Counted from the first letter of the stretch, positions 26,838-35,460 are shown. The stretch: 64,000 nt of DNA from Pseudaminobacter soli (ex Li et al. 2025) (GCF_003012705.1 NZ_PXYL01000018.1:1-64000), one strand, 5' to 3'. Translations and numbers: made by a program. The notes: a model not told the origin generated them from the letters alone.

Positions 26838-27617
26838 ATGACACCGCATCCCAAACTCAGCATTTCGGGCCTGAACAAGTCGTTCCGCAACCGCGCGGTT
26901 AAGGTGCTTTCCGACATCAACCTGGAGGTTGCCGACAACGAGTTCGTGTCGTTGGTGGGCGCCTCGGGCTGCGGCAAGAGCACGCTACTTGCCATCATCG
27001 CCGGGCTACAGGAGAGCGACAATGGCGATGTCCTCGTCGATGGCGCACCCATCTCCGGCCCTGGCATAGACCGCGGCGTGGTGTTCCAGTCCTACACGCT
27101 GCTGCCCTGGTTGACGGCGCAGCAGAACGTCGAGTTCGCGCTGCGCGAGACGCGCTACGACCCAAAGGAAATCGCCGACATCGCCCGCCACCACCTGGAC
27201 CTGGTCAAGCTCTCGCGCTTCGCCGACAGTTTTCCAAGCCAGCTCTCTGGCGGCATGAAGCAGCGCGTGGCGATCGCGCGCGCCCTCTCATACCGCCCCA
27301 AGATCCTACTGATGGACGAGCCGTTCGGCGCGCTCGACGCGCTGACGCGCGGCCAGATGCAGGAATTGCTGATGCAAATCTGGCAGGAGCACAAGCTGAC
27401 CGTGATATTCGTGACCCACGATGTGAGCGAAGCGGTCTACCTGTCAGACCGCATTTTCGTCATGGGCCTCAACCCGGGGCGCGTCAAGGAAACTATCCCG
27501 GTGTCGTTCGCGCGGCCGCGCACTGGCGACGAAGGACACGATCCTGAGTTGCGGGAACTCCAGGCGCGCGTGCTGAGATCCATCCGCCAGGAAACATCGG
27601 GCCAAGACGTCTACTGA
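26838..27617 (+). CDS. ABC transporter ATPase, TauB/SsuB type
   Basis: 259 residues. Walker A GASGCGKST, the Q-loop in VFQSYTLLPWLT, signature LSGGMKQRVAIARALSYRP, Walker B LLMDEPFGALDALTR and H-loop VTHDVSEAVYLSDRI are all intact and of the nitrate/sulfonate class. It is the last gene of the operon; decayed mobile-element sequence starts about 30 bases after its stop, so any further genes may have been lost. Confidence 0.93.
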   Translation: MTPHPKLSISGLNKSFRNRAVKVLSDINLEVADNEFVSLVGASGCGKSTLLAIIAGLQESDNGDVLVDGAPISGPGIDRGVVFQSYTLLPWLTAQQNVEFALRETRYDPKEIADIARHHLDLVKLSRFADSFPSQLSGGMKQRVAIARALSYRPKILLMDEPFGALDALTRGQMQELLMQIWQEHKLTVIFVTHDVSEAVYLSDRIFVMGLNPGRVKETIPVSFARPRTGDEGHDPELRELQARVLRSIRQETSGQDVY

Positions 27618-27649
27618 GGGCTCTGTGGCATATGTGGAACGGCCCTGTT

Positions 27650-28003
27650 GGCAAGATATAGCTGCGTGAATCGCCATCGGACGGTGCAGTCATATGTCTG
27701 GCCCGTTTGACGCAGTCTTCGAATCGCCGCCGCTCACGGTCGGTTCCGCTTGAACGCGCCGCGTCCGATCGTCCGCGCAATTTCGCCTAGCTTCTGATCG
27801 CTCCGTGTCGGAATAAACCTTGCTACCGCTCCGAACTGCCGCCGTCGGAGTTTCAGCCCTCCGAGATTCCAGCTTGACGCCACTCTTGCGAGCGGACCGG
27901 GCTCAGCCTTTGTCTTCCGCGATCACGGGGCCCTCTTCTTCGTTTCAGGTGCCTCAGCTTCGGTGGCGCTCGGTTCTGGTTCAGGTGCCTAAGGGTCGGC
28001 CAT
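27650..28003 (-). pseudogene. Decayed SyrB-like regulator
   Basis: On the minus strand from an ATG at 28003, a reading with stops and frameshifts gives an Ala/Pro/Lys-rich stretch (APEPEPSATEAEAPETKKRAP, SRKTKAEP) followed by SDQKLGEIARTIGRG and a degraded piece resembling ...AVKQAGISEQTY. This layout, a basic low-complexity N-terminus then a short helix-turn-helix end, resembles SyrB-type proteins of rhizobia, often found beside insertion sequences. At least three in-frame stops show it is dead. The rest of this 590-base gap contains the IS6 fragment below. Family call tentative. Confidence 0.45.
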
Positions 28004-28035
28004 GTGGTGCTCCACCAAGGGTTTGTGCCTGTCTT

Positions 28036-28197
28036 CAGCGCAGGCATCCCCGTTTTTTCATCACTCGGATCAGCAAGCGTTTGGCCGCCTTGGTGTTGCG
28101 GCGGGTCCGGACGATCTCTTCAAGCAGTCCCGATCGACGGCGCGCTATAGCCAATGTTGCTTCCCGCCGATCAAGACGGCCACCTCGTCGCTGGCGT
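28036..28197 (-). pseudogene. IS6-family transposase fragment (DDE domain, broken)
   Basis: Minus-strand reading gives DEVAVLIGGKQHWL, an in-frame stop, RAVDRD, a frameshift, then LEEIVRTRRNTKAAKRLLIRVMKKRG and a stop. This is the part of IS6/IS26-like transposases around the first catalytic Asp (DEV) and the RRNTKAAKRLL block. Both ends of the element are missing. It lies 8 bases beyond the stop of the GatZ-like gene, so the insertion may have replaced that gene's natural 3' end. Confidence 0.7.
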
Positions 28198-28205
28198 CCG
28201 CTCGA

Positions 28206-29492
28206 TCACCTGCTTGGATGGACCGCTCGTCCGTATGTATTCAACACCTGCTGCACGGATGCTACCAGCAGGTCGTGCGGCTTGGCGGAAAGTTTGCCTG
28301 CAGCGACATCGGGGTACAGCGATGCCAGATACTGGCTGACCAGCGTCTCGGGGATCTCCTTGCCCTCGAGGCGCGTGAGAAGCTGGTCGACCGCGGCGGC
28401 GGCCTCCTTGTGAGGCCAGTAGTAGCGAATGCGATCGCTGTAGCTGAAATGGCGTTGCAGTCTGAGTTCGCCTTCGTCGCCGTGGTAGTATTTCGCCCAG
28501 TCCTTCGGCTCGCCGACGAGCACCTTCTCCATCGTCGCGCGGAGCGTTTTGTCCTGCGGGACATCGGCAAAAACCGCCGCAATATTGTCCAGCCCGTAGA
28601 GCGCTTCGCGGAGCGCGAAGGTCAGCCCCGGCCCGACTTTCAGGATGGCGAAACCGTCCTCGACGAGGTTTCTCAGCGCGCTCTGCGGCTGGTAGTCGGT
28701 CGAATGCGCTTCGAAGATGAATTGCGGCATCTTTGAAAGGACGGCGCTGAGGGCCTTCGCCTCGCCGCGGTCATAGACGATGACGTTGTGGTTGCCGAAC
28801 TCGACGCCCGGCTGCACGACGACGCCTATGGCACGCTCGAATGCGGCTTCAAGGCCAAGTCTGGCAAAGGACCTGCGATGAACCTCGACGGTTTCCAGCG
28901 CCGCCTCCGGGCTTGTCACCTGCAGATGATCCAGCTCCTCCATCGCCCCGCCAGGGATCGGTACCTCGGTGCCGATGATATAGACCGGCGCGTCGAAACC
29001 GGTTTGCGCTGCGGCAGCCTCCGACACCTTGGCCAGACCCGCCGCGCGCGCGGCCGTCACAGCGTCGGGAAGTGCCACGGCTTCGCCGGCACAGCCCATG
29101 CTGGTGTCGAGATGGATCTTGGTGAAGCCGGCCCGCACATAGGCGTCGATCATCACTTCGGCGCGCACAAGCGCCTCTTTAGCCGGCAGATGCTTCCACG
29201 GGTTGGGACCAAGATGGTCGCCGCCAAGAATGATGCGGCCCTTGTCGAAGCCGACCCGGTTGGCAATCGCTTCCACGAAGGTGCGGAAGTCGGCGGGCGT
29301 CATACCCGTATAGCCGCCCTCCTGGTTGACCTGATTGCAAGTCGCCTCGATCAGCACCTCGGTGCCGTCGGCGAGCCCCTGCAGCAGCGCAGCCTCGATG
29401 ACGAGCGGATGAGCGGAGCAAACGGAGGTGATGCCCTGCCGGACACCATTCGCATAGCGTCGGGGAAGTTCGACAAGCAAGCGCGCGCTCAC
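28206..29492 (-). CDS. GatZ/KbaZ-like protein (tagatose-6-phosphate epimerase/aldolase-subunit family)
   Basis: 428 residues from a GTG at 29492 that overlaps the kinase stop in GTGA; the longer frame upstream is only a shadow of the kinase gene. The sequence GITSVCSAHPLVIEAAL, EATCNQVNQEGGYTGM, GGDHLGPNPW, LDTSMGCAG and FEAHSTDYQ is diagnostic of the GatZ/KbaZ family. In E. coli these are helper subunits of tagatose-bisphosphate aldolase; in Agrobacterium a homologue was reported to act as a tagatose-6-phosphate 4-epimerase. No GatY/KbaY catalytic aldolase gene is present here, so the epimerase role is more likely. The last residues (GRAVHPSR) abut IS6 debris and may be altered. Confidence 0.87.
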   Translation of the reverse strand: MSARLLVELPRRYANGVRQGITSVCSAHPLVIEAALLQGLADGTEVLIEATCNQVNQEGGYTGMTPADFRTFVEAIANRVGFDKGRIILGGDHLGPNPWKHLPAKEALVRAEVMIDAYVRAGFTKIHLDTSMGCAGEAVALPDAVTAARAAGLAKVSEAAAAQTGFDAPVYIIGTEVPIPGGAMEELDHLQVTSPEAALETVEVHRRSFARLGLEAAFERAIGVVVQPGVEFGNHNVIVYDRGEAKALSAVLSKMPQFIFEAHSTDYQPQSALRNLVEDGFAILKVGPGLTFALREALYGLDNIAAVFADVPQDKTLRATMEKVLVGEPKDWAKYYHGDEGELRLQRHFSYSDRIRYYWPHKEAAAAVDQLLTRLEGKEIPETLVSQYLASLYPDVAAGKLSAKPHDLLVASVQQVLNTYGRAVHPSR

Positions 29493-30439
29493 GCGGAGAC
29501 TCCTGCGTTTGAGGAAATGAAGGCCTGGATCTCGGACATGGTCGACGTGCCCTCCATCGGCCCCTTGGCCAAGACGGCACGCGCGCCGCTGGCATTGGCG
29601 ATCCGCAACGCCGCGTCCGGCGCCATGTCGCGCAGCCAGCACGTCAAGAAGGCGGCACCGAAGGAGTCTCCGGCGCCCGTTGGGTCGATTTCCGTCACCT
29701 CGAATGCCGGAACCAGAATGTCCGCCGATGCGGAATGAAAGCTCGCGCCGCCGGCGCCGCGTTTAACAACGACCGCCTTCACGCCGCGGTCGAGGATTTC
29801 AGCGATGGCGGCGCCCTCCTCCGTTGCCTTGGCAAAGAGGAAGATCTCCGATCCGCTGGGCAGGAAAAGATCGGCGTGCTCGAGCACGTGGACGAGCGCC
29901 TCGCGCATGCCAGGCAGGTCGAGCATTTCCTTGCGGATATTGGGATCGAAGGAGACGGTGCCGCCCTTCGCCTTGACGCGGTCGATCGCCGTGCGGATAA
30001 GCCCGACGATACCGTCGGAAAACAGCGACGAACCCATGACATGCAGATGATCGGCGCTGTCGATCAAGGCTTCGCCCGATGCGGTCAACCCGATTGCACC
30101 GCATGCGCTGTGCTTGATGTTGAAGATGAAATCGCGGTTGCCGTCCGGCCGGTAGCGAACGAACGCGCTGCCCGTCGGCAAGGTGGGATGGATATCGATC
30201 GCCGAAACGTCGACACCATCGCGGCCCAAACGCTCGATATTGAGCTGGCCGAAATCGTCTTCGCCGACGCAGCTGATCATGCCGCAAGGCTGGCCGAGCT
30301 TCGCGACCTGGTCGATGAAGATGGCAGGCGCGCCGGATGCGAACGGTCCGACCAGTGTGATGGCTTCACGGAAACCGAAACCAAAATCAGCAGCCATAAT
30401 CTCGACGACGATCTCGCCAATCGTGATGATCTTCTTCAT
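29489..30439 (-). CDS. PfkB-family sugar kinase (tagatose/fructose-type)
   Basis: 316 residues. The N-terminus KKIITIGEIVVEIMA, the central SFDPNIRKEML and the C-terminal anion-hole motif DPTGAGDSFGAAFL with its catalytic Asp identify a ribokinase/PfkB kinase. It phosphorylates a sugar entering through the neighbouring importer, using ATP. It lies between the permease gene (16-base gap) and the GatZ-like gene (4-base overlap). Together with a GatZ-like partner the most economical substrate is a ketohexose such as tagatose; that is inference from neighbours. Confidence 0.9.
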   Translation of the reverse strand: MKKIITIGEIVVEIMAADFGFGFREAITLVGPFASGAPAIFIDQVAKLGQPCGMISCVGEDDFGQLNIERLGRDGVDVSAIDIHPTLPTGSAFVRYRPDGNRDFIFNIKHSACGAIGLTASGEALIDSADHLHVMGSSLFSDGIVGLIRTAIDRVKAKGGTVSFDPNIRKEMLDLPGMREALVHVLEHADLFLPSGSEIFLFAKATEEGAAIAEILDRGVKAVVVKRGAGGASFHSASADILVPAFEVTEIDPTGAGDSFGAAFLTCWLRDMAPDAALRIANASGARAVLAKGPMEGTSTMSEIQAFISSNAGVSA

Positions 30440-30455
30440 TGCTAGTCTCAGGCGT

Positions 30456-31424
30456 TTAGATGCGGGAGGATTTGCTGCGGACGTCGAGCCAGACGGCCAG
30501 AAGGATCACCACGCCCTTGACGATGAGCTGGTAGAAATACGGCACCGACAGCATGTTCATGCCGTTGTTGATGACGCCAATGATGAGCGCCCCGAGTAAC
30601 GTGCCGACCATCGTGCCGACACCGCCGGCAAGCGAGGTGCCGCCGAGCACCACGGCCGCGATGGCGTCAAGCTCATAGCCCATGCCCGCATTGGTCTGGG
30701 CAGAGGAAAGGCGAGAGGACTGGAGGATGCCACTGACCGCCGCCATGACGCCGGAGATGCTGAAGATCAGGATTTTAAGCCGGTCTACGCGGATGCCCGA
30801 ATAGACCGCCGCCTCGCGGTTGCCGCCGACCAGATAAGCGCGGCGCCCGAACACGGTCTTCGACAGGACGATCTGGTTTACGACAAAGAGGACGGCTACG
30901 ATCCAGATGATGATCGGAATGCCGAGCCAGCTTTCCGTGCCAATCGCGGTCCAGGTCTCGTTCTCGATCATGGCCGGCGCGCCGTTGGTCGGCAGGCTCA
31001 CCACACCGCGATAGATGCCCATGGTCGCAACCGTGACGATGAATGATGGGAGCAACAGTTTGGCGGACAGCACGCCGTTCAGCGCACCCAAGATACCGCC
31101 CGCGGCAAGCGTCAGCAGGATTGTCGGAACGAAGCCGAAGCCCATGGCAAAGCATTGTGCCCCGGCCATGCCGGCGACCGCGATGATGGAACCGACGGAA
31201 AGGTCAATCTCGCCGAGCAGGATGACGTAGGTCATGCCGAAAGCGGCAACGGCGATCACCGCCACCTGCTGCATGATGTTCATGAAGTTATTGAAGGCCA
31301 TGAAGCGGGGGCTCAGCACCGAAAAGACGACGCAAAGCACCACGAGCGAGATGACGATGCCGCCATATTGCCGGACCAGGGGCGAAGAGAGCGGTCCTTG
31401 TCTGGTTTCAGCACTGATGGTCAT
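30456..31424 (-). CDS. Sugar ABC transporter permease, RbsC type
   Basis: 322 residues with eight to ten hydrophobic segments. LLGEIDLSVGSIIAVAGMAGA, the AVVLGGTSLAGGVGTMVGTLLGALIIGVINNGMNML region (read in pieces) and the FGRRAYLVGGNREAAVYSGI loop are typical of the ribose/xylose/galactose permease family. The start overlaps the ATPase stop in ATGA. It builds the pore of the monosaccharide importer together with the 31421-32935 ATPase and the 33070-33972 binding protein. Confidence 0.93.
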   Translation of the reverse strand: MTISAETRQGPLSSPLVRQYGGIVISLVVLCVVFSVLSPRFMAFNNFMNIMQQVAVIAVAAFGMTYVILLGEIDLSVGSIIAVAGMAGAQCFAMGFGFVPTILLTLAAGGILGALNGVLSAKLLLPSFIVTVATMGIYRGVVSLPTNGAPAMIENETWTAIGTESWLGIPIIIWIVAVLFVVNQIVLSKTVFGRRAYLVGGNREAAVYSGIRVDRLKILIFSISGVMAAVSGILQSSRLSSAQTNAGMGYELDAIAAVVLGGTSLAGGVGTMVGTLLGALIIGVINNGMNMLSVPYFYQLIVKGVVILLAVWLDVRSKSSRI

Positions 31425-32935
31425 TGTTTCATTCCCGCTGCATGGGTCATGACGGTTTCCGGGGCCAGACCCTCGGCCTCGAGGTTCGCGGTGACACGCT
31501 TTTCGTGCATCACCACGACACGGTCGCTGAGGCCCAACACTTCCGGTAGTTCGGAGGAAACCATGAGGATTGCCGTACCCTCCGCGGCAAGCTGGCGGAC
31601 GATGCGGTAGATTTCGAACTTGGCGCCGACGTCGACGCCTCTCGTCGGTTCATCGAGGATGAGCAGGCGCGGACGCGTCTGCAGCCATTTGGCGATGACG
31701 ATTTTCTGCTGGTTGCCGCCGCTGAGGTTGCCGGCGGCCGTGTCGAGATTGGCCGTCTTGATGGCAAGGCGTAGCACTTCGGCCTTGGCAGCGCTGCGCT
31801 CGCGCGACGAATTCACAAGGCCGAGCCCGCCAGCGAACTGTCCGAGCGCAACCATGTTGATGTTGCGTTCGACGCTGTGTGCGAGGACGAGGCCCTCTTC
31901 CTTGCGATTTTCGGTGACGAAGCCGATGCCGTGCCGGATTGCGTCGGAAGGTCCGCGCAGGCTGATCGTCTCACCGCCGAGGCGGATGCTGCCCTCTGCC
32001 GGGAGCAGGCCGAACAGGGCCTTCATGACATCGGACCGGCCCGAACCGACGAGACCGAACAGGCCGACGATTTCTCCCGGCCGCACATCGATCGAGACGT
32101 CGTGGAACTTGCCGGGACAAGACAGCTTTTCGGTGACGAGCAGCGGGGCGACTTGCGGCCCCGGGCGTGCGGCTTCGCGCGGCGGATAGATGTCCTTCAT
32201 CTCGCGGCCCACCATCAGCGCGATCAGCTTGTCGATGCTGGTGTCTTCCTTGCGCGTGGTGGCAACATATTCGCCGTCACGCATGATCGTGATGTCGTCG
32301 GAAAGCCGCATGATTTCTTCCATGCGGTGCGAGATGTAGATCACCGCCGTTCCGCGCCTCTTCAGACGCTCGACGATGCCAAAAAGAATCTCCGCCTCAC
32401 TGTCCGACAGCGAGGAAGTGGGCTCGTCCAGGATGACGACATCGGCGGGATGGCTGAGACCCTTGGCGATTTCGACCAGCTGGCGCTGGGCGATCGAGAG
32501 ATCGCCGACCTGCGCGCGCACATAGATGGGCAAGCCAAGTTCGCCCACGATTTCAGCGGCACGCGCGTTCAGTGCGCGGTCGTCGATGAAGCCAAACCTG
32601 CCGGGCTCGTGAGTGGCAAGGACGTTCTCCGCCACCGAAAGATTGCGGCAAAGACTGAGCTCCTGGAACACGATTGCCAACCCGCGCGCCTTGGCTTCCC
32701 GGGGATTGCGAGGTGCATAGGGCTGCCCGCGCAGGAGGATCGACCCTGACGTCGGGCTGAACAGCCCGGCAAGGATCTTCATCAGCGTAGATTTACCGGC
32801 GCCATTTTCGCCGAGAAGCGTGTGTACGCGTCCGGGGCGAACATTGAGGCTCATGCGCTTGAGCGCAACCACCGGGCCGAAGGACTTCGCAACGTCCTTT
32901 ATTTGCAGAACGAATTCGCCAGACGAATACGACAT
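31421..32935 (-). CDS. Sugar ABC transporter ATPase, RbsA/MglA type (two ATPase domains)
   Basis: 504 residues with duplicated nucleotide-binding domains, as expected for the CUT2 class. The N-terminal domain has Walker A GENGAGKST near residue 40 and DEPTSSLSDSEAEIL; the C-terminal domain has the degenerate Walker A GLVGSGRSDVM, signature LSGGNQQKIVIAKWL and DEPTRGVDVGAKFEIY. It is encoded between the binding-protein and permease genes and separated from the former by a 134-base gap containing a strong hairpin. Confidence 0.94.
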   Translation of the reverse strand: MSYSSGEFVLQIKDVAKSFGPVVALKRMSLNVRPGRVHTLLGENGAGKSTLMKILAGLFSPTSGSILLRGQPYAPRNPREAKARGLAIVFQELSLCRNLSVAENVLATHEPGRFGFIDDRALNARAAEIVGELGLPIYVRAQVGDLSIAQRQLVEIAKGLSHPADVVILDEPTSSLSDSEAEILFGIVERLKRRGTAVIYISHRMEEIMRLSDDITIMRDGEYVATTRKEDTSIDKLIALMVGREMKDIYPPREAARPGPQVAPLLVTEKLSCPGKFHDVSIDVRPGEIVGLFGLVGSGRSDVMKALFGLLPAEGSIRLGGETISLRGPSDAIRHGIGFVTENRKEEGLVLAHSVERNINMVALGQFAGGLGLVNSSRERSAAKAEVLRLAIKTANLDTAAGNLSGGNQQKIVIAKWLQTRPRLLILDEPTRGVDVGAKFEIYRIVRQLAAEGTAILMVSSELPEVLGLSDRVVVMHEKRVTANLEAEGLAPETVMTHAAGMKQ

Positions 32936-32994
32936 TTTCCCATTCCCGGCCTCCGGATGCCGTCCGGAGATCGGCCGCGACCACTGTGAGGGTT

Positions 32995-33028
32995 GCTCCG
33001 CGCCCGGGAGGATGAGAAGGCGCGGAGC
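32995..33028 (-). terminator. Strong intercistronic hairpin between sugar-binding-protein and ATPase genes
   Basis: GCTCCGCGCC at 32995-33004 and GGCGCGGAGC at 33019-33028 form a perfect 10-bp stem with a 14-base loop, about 40 bases beyond the binding-protein stop. The position between a CUT2 binding-protein gene and its ATPase fits a partial terminator or mRNA-stabilising element that keeps binding protein in excess. No U tract is seen. Confidence 0.55.
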
Positions 33029-33069
33029 GAAAACGGGCGGCGCAGCCGAGCGCGCCGTCGCCGTCAGGT

Positions 33070-33972
33070 TTACTTTTCTTCACCTTCCTTGGTGACGACG
33101 CCCGGAACGATAGGCTGCTTAGCTGGCACTTCCTCGCCCTTGAGGACCTTGCCAGCGGTCTCGACCGCAACCTTGCCCATCTGGTCAGGATACTGCGCGA
33201 TGACGCCAGCCATGATCGGGTCGTTTTTCACGGCGTTGCGCGCTTCCTCCATGCCGTCAAAGCCGATCACCTTGACCTGGCTGTCGAGCTTGGCCGACTT
33301 GACGGCCGAGGCGGCGGCAAGAGCCGCATCATCGCCGAAGCCGAAGATGCCGACGACATCCGGGTTGGCCTGCAGGATGTTCTGCGCGGCCGAAAGCGCC
33401 TCGGGACGGGTGATGCCCGGCTGGACGGCAACGATCTTCAGGTCCGGATGACCTTCGAGACCCTTCTTGAAGCCTTCGACGCGATCCACCACCGACTGCA
33501 CGGTTGGATAGTCGATGACGGCGACATTGCCCTTGCCACCGGTGAGCTTGGCCATCAGTTCGGCAGCCTTCACCCCGCCGGTGAAGTTGTCGGTGCCGAT
33601 ATGCGAGGTGACCTCGATGCCGTTGGCCAGAACGTCGACGGTGATGACCTTGATGCCCGCCTTCTGCGCCTTGGCGATTGCCGCGCGCACGCCCTGGCTG
33701 TCCACCGGCGAGATGATCAGGACATCGACGCCCTTGGTGATGAAGTCCTCGACGTCGGCGAGCTGCTTGCTGAGATCCTGGTTGGCGATGGAGATCTCGA
33801 GCGGAAGGTTTTCAGCCTTCGCCTCGGCCTTCATCGCGTCGGCGAGCGAAATGTAGAACGGATGCTGCTGGGTCAGCAGCGAAGCGCCAATGCCCTCGGC
33901 CGATGCGGCGGCTGCCAGCATGGCGGTCGCGGCCGCGGCGAGCAGAAACTTGGAAACGAGATTGCGTGACAT
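33070..33972 (-). CDS. Periplasmic sugar-binding protein, RbsB-like
   Basis: 300 residues. The signal peptide MSRNLVSKFLLAAAATAMLAAAASA is typical, and the mature part begins IGASLLTQQHPFYISLADAMKAEA with the NQDLSKQLADVEDFITKGVDVLIISP block of the ribose-binding class (type I fold). It is the first gene of the operon and lies 456 bases from a divergent LacI-type regulator. The ligand is a monosaccharide or polyol; the kinase and GatZ-like partners suggest tagatose or a related hexitol/ketose. Confidence 0.93.
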   Translation of the reverse strand: MSRNLVSKFLLAAAATAMLAAAASAEGIGASLLTQQHPFYISLADAMKAEAKAENLPLEISIANQDLSKQLADVEDFITKGVDVLIISPVDSQGVRAAIAKAQKAGIKVITVDVLANGIEVTSHIGTDNFTGGVKAAELMAKLTGGKGNVAVIDYPTVQSVVDRVEGFKKGLEGHPDLKIVAVQPGITRPEALSAAQNILQANPDVVGIFGFGDDAALAAASAVKSAKLDSQVKVIGFDGMEEARNAVKNDPIMAGVIAQYPDQMGKVAVETAGKVLKGEEVPAKQPIVPGVVTKEGEEK

Positions 33973-34139
33973 GCTTTCCTCCTGGATTGGGGCCGACCTC
34001 CCCCTATCGCTTCAAGCCTTCCGTGAATCCGGAATTAGCAAGGCCGGAAAATGGGCAGTTCCGGGTCCTGTCGTGCGGCACCCGAATTTGCCTCGCAAAT
34101 CCGATTGCGCCTCGAGCGAGCCAGCCCTCCACGATTGCG

Positions 34140-34159
34140 TGATGCAAAAATATGCATCA
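34140..34159. promoter_or_regulatory. TGATGCA-N6-TGCATCA inverted repeat upstream of the sugar operon
   Basis: A perfect 7-bp inverted repeat with a 6-base spacer lies in the AT-rich part of the 456-base gap between the sugar-binding-protein gene and the LacI-type gene. It is close to the candidate LacI operator at 34176-34190. It may be a second regulator's site. The rest of this gap has no gene. Confidence 0.4.
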
Positions 34160-34175
34160 TGTGTCAATTAAAAAG

Positions 34176-34190
34176 TTTTCGCGCGTAAAA
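34176..34190. promoter_or_regulatory. Candidate LacI-family operator, site 1
   Basis: TTTTCGCGCGTAAAA is a near-palindrome centred on CG, the usual form of LacI/GalR operators. It lies 204 bases before the binding-protein start and shares the half-site CGTAAA with site 2. Assigned from position next to a divergent LacI-type gene; not proven. Confidence 0.5.
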
Positions 34191-34346
34191 TTTTGGCATA
34201 TGGAGTCCACAGGTTGGGCAACGGAAAGTTTTCGCGGGAATGGCCGCTTGCGCAGCCCTTTCGGGCGGTTTCTTGCCCCTTAATCGCTTGTCGGGTCGGC
34301 CCTAGCCCCGAATTTGGGCCGGCACATGTCGTGCGAACTTAGTTTG

Positions 34347-34360
34347 TTTACGTGCGTAAA
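34347..34360. promoter_or_regulatory. Candidate LacI-family operator, site 2
   Basis: TTTACG-TG-CGTAAA has perfect 6-bp arms and lies 69 bases before the LacI-type start codon, where it could mediate autoregulation. Together with site 1 it is about 170 bases apart, a spacing that allows repression by DNA looping between the divergent promoters. Confidence 0.55.
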
Positions 34361-34428
34361 ACCGGCCTATACGGGTTGGAAGAGGGAATGAGGCTGATTC
34401 CGCCTGACGCACATGACGGAATAGACCT

Positions 34429-35460
34429 ATGAGTGAACGTAAGATCCGCACCATGGAAGAGTTCGCCACAGCTTGTGGCGTGTCTCGTCCAACCGTCTCG
34501 AAATACTTCAACGAACCGGAAAGCGTGAAGAAGTCGACGCGCGACCGGATCGAGAAGGCCCTGAAGGATTTCGACTACCGGCCCAACATTTTCGCCATTA
34601 ATCTGAACCGCAAGAAGCCGAAGAACATCGGCGTGATCGTGCCCCACATCTCGGACCCCTTCTATGCGGAGGTGGTTCGCCAGATCGAGATGCGCTGCCT
34701 ACGCGAGGGCTATTGGGTGATCGTGCTGAGTTCCCACGGCGACCGCGAGCTGGAGGCGAATGCGATCAGAACCCTCCAGTCGCTCAAGCTTTCTGGGGCG
34801 ATCATCGCCCCGCTCGGTTTCGATTCCGACCTGAAGCTCATCGACAGCCTCCGGGAGCAGATCCCACTCGTCTTCTTCGATAGCCGTATCGACGACGGGA
34901 CACCCTTCGTCGGAACCGACAATGCGCAGAGCATTTCCCACATGGTGGACTATCTGCTTCGCACCGGAGAGAATCCGTGCTTCCTGGAGATGCCGTCTGT
35001 GAACCAAAACGCCGTCGAACGGCGTGATACCTATATCCGCACGATGGAACAGCGCGGCGTCGAACCCATCGTTCTGCCCGCGCGCTCAACAAGCTGGAGC
35101 TTCGAGGAACTGGGCTTCGTGGAGGCCAATCGCATACTCGATGAAGGCGGGTTTCCGACACGCACGGTGCTCTGCGCCAACGATCGCCTTGCCTTCGGCG
35201 TCATCGCCGCTGCGTTCGGCCGGCGCCTAAAAGTCGGGATCGATCCTGAGAGTTCCCTCCGAGTGGCGGGTCATGACGACCACCCGTTGAGCCGCTTCAC
35301 CTGCCCACCGCTGACGACAGTCGCTCAGGACTATCAGGGTATTGCCTCGGTGGGGTTCGACATGCTTCTGGCCAGGATCGGCCAAAAGCCGAAGGCATCT
35401 GCGAGCCGATCCGACATCAGGCGGCTTGATGCCAAGCTGATCATGCGCGGCTCGGCGTGA
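34429..35460 (+). CDS. LacI-family transcriptional regulator
   Basis: 343 residues. The helix-turn-helix TMEEFATACGVSRPTVSKYFN and hinge helix region (residues 5-60) are followed by a type I periplasmic-binding-like effector domain (IGVIVPHISDPFYAEVVRQIE onward). It is divergent from the sugar operon and presumably represses it until the sugar or its phosphate binds. The first helix differs slightly from the canonical VAxxAGVS start, but the fold is unmistakable. Confidence 0.93.
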   Translation: MSERKIRTMEEFATACGVSRPTVSKYFNEPESVKKSTRDRIEKALKDFDYRPNIFAINLNRKKPKNIGVIVPHISDPFYAEVVRQIEMRCLREGYWVIVLSSHGDRELEANAIRTLQSLKLSGAIIAPLGFDSDLKLIDSLREQIPLVFFDSRIDDGTPFVGTDNAQSISHMVDYLLRTGENPCFLEMPSVNQNAVERRDTYIRTMEQRGVEPIVLPARSTSWSFEELGFVEANRILDEGGFPTRTVLCANDRLAFGVIAAAFGRRLKVGIDPESSLRVAGHDDHPLSRFTCPPLTTVAQDYQGIASVGFDMLLARIGQKPKASASRSDIRRLDAKLIMRGSA

